Source of the DNA: an uncultured Bacilli bacterium
GTDB taxonomy: Bacteria; Bacillota_I; Bacilli_A; RF39; UBA660
DNA: 5,402 nt
Assembly: GCA_949113215.1 (NCBI GenBank)
Contig: CARZYU010000002.1
Location: forward strand, 4,787-10,188
Direction: 5' to 3'
This document shows, piece after piece, positions 5,091 through 5,402 of the stretch; positions within the stretch are counted from its first letter, which is position 1; each line of letters opens with the position of its first letter. The notes beneath the pieces are model-generated. The model saw nothing but the letters and a program-made list of their open reading frames with translations. It was not told the DNA's origin and did not search any database. The position numbers and the translations under genes were made by a program.

Positions 5091-5110
5091 AGTTGAATAG
5101 TGGTTCAACT
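5091..5110. promoter_or_regulatory. ArsR/SmtB-type operator 2
   Basis: AGTTGAA (5091-5097) and TTCAACT (5104-5110) are perfect 7-bp arms around 6 bases, again TGAA-N6-TTCA. Its centre is 31 bp from that of operator 1, about three helical turns, so two repressor dimers would sit on the same DNA face and could act together. Confidence 0.82.
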
Positions 5111-5140
5111 GTTTTGCATAAAATATAAGGGAGGGATCTT

Positions 5141-5402
5141 ATGTCACGTAATGAATTTGAATGTGATTGTAATGTCATTCATCAAGAAGTAGTTAAGAAT
5201 GTTTTAAAGAAGATGCCAGAAGAGGAGACTTTTTCTCATTTAGCAAGTTTATTTCAATTAATTGGAGATAGCACTCGTTGTCATCTTTTGTTTGCACTTG
5301 ATCAACATGAGATGTGTGTTTGTGATTTGGCAAATGTTTTAAATAGGACGAAGTCTTCTATTTCCCATCAATTGGCTAAACTTCGAAAGAGTGGAGTGGT
5401 TC
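5141..5402 (+). CDS. ArsR/SmtB-family metal-sensing repressor, CadC-like (3' end beyond window)
   Basis: Only the first 87 codons are present; the frame is open at the window edge. The protein is a winged-helix dimer that leaves DNA on binding metal. It has an N-terminal CDC (Cys8, Cys10) followed by NVIH (11-14), the family core FQLIGDSTRCHLLFAL (38-53), the metal-box helix MCVCDLA (58-64, Cys59 and Cys61), and recognition helix TKSSISHQLAKLRKSGVV (70-87). Cysteines both at the N-terminus and in the CVCD helix are the alpha3N ligand set of CadC-type sensors for Cd, Pb or Zn, so a soft or thiophilic metal is expected; the exact metal is inference. The ATG follows AAGGGAGGG (5127-5135) by 5 bases. 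Two matching operators lie in its promoter, so it is autoregulated. A P-type metal ATPase or other efflux gene is expected just beyond the edge. Confidence 0.92.
   Translation, partial: MSRNEFECDCNVIHQEVVKNVLKKMPEEETFSHLASLFQLIGDSTRCHLLFALDQHEMCVCDLANVLNRTKSSISHQLAKLRKSGVV

Noticed and set aside
1..5402. CRISPR array, tRNA, rRNA or insertion sequence
   Set aside because: No regularly spaced repeats, no cloverleaf-forming sequence with a TTC-containing arm, no rRNA signatures and no transposase or terminal inverted repeats were seen.

Overview
This 5.4 kb window looks like the chromosome of a low-GC Gram-positive bacterium (Bacillota). Promoters are near-consensus TTGACA/TATAAT, ribosome binding sites are strong AGGAGG-type sequences, intrinsic terminators are used, and the genetic code is standard. 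The RecG protein has a Firmicutes-like, perhaps Erysipelotrichia-like, flavour; that finer placement is a guess from sequence style.

Layout. (1) Positions 1-124: a strong minus-strand promoter (TTGACA-17-TATTAT) whose transcript begins with two tandem hairpins and runs off the left edge. (2) 225-2262: recG with its own extended -10 promoter. (3) 2283-2410: a compact stand-alone transcription unit with a strong promoter, two hairpins, a C-rich linker and a terminator, about 93 nt long. It is best read as an unnamed small RNA. (4) 2441-4224: a very AT-rich island holding a complete two-gene AbiE type IV toxin-antitoxin/abortive-infection module. The antitoxin-regulator AbiEi and the nucleotidyltransferase toxin AbiEii overlap by 8 bases. 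Their promoter is embedded in a perfect 16-bp inverted repeat that is the obvious AbiEi operator. The island uses AGA for nearly every arginine, unlike recG, and is bracketed by a 10-bp direct repeat. (5) 4094-4467: a mostly non-coding stretch with a possible decayed reading frame and a terminator. (6) 4468-4953: a small HAD-fold phosphatase of the DxDGV / SSWR / GKTD / DD type. (7) 5055-5402: the start of an ArsR/SmtB (CadC-like) metal-sensing repressor, cut by the window end. Its promoter carries two TGAA-N6-TTCA operators.

How the parts relate. recG is housekeeping (fork rescue and recombination). The AbiE pair is a self-regulated accessory defence or stability module that appears to have been inserted downstream of the recG/small-RNA locus. 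The ArsR gene most likely opens a metal-efflux operon beyond the right edge. The HAD gene has its own signals and no evident partner. The least explained items are the small RNA after recG, the structured minus-strand RNA at the left edge, and the boundary repeats of the AbiE island.
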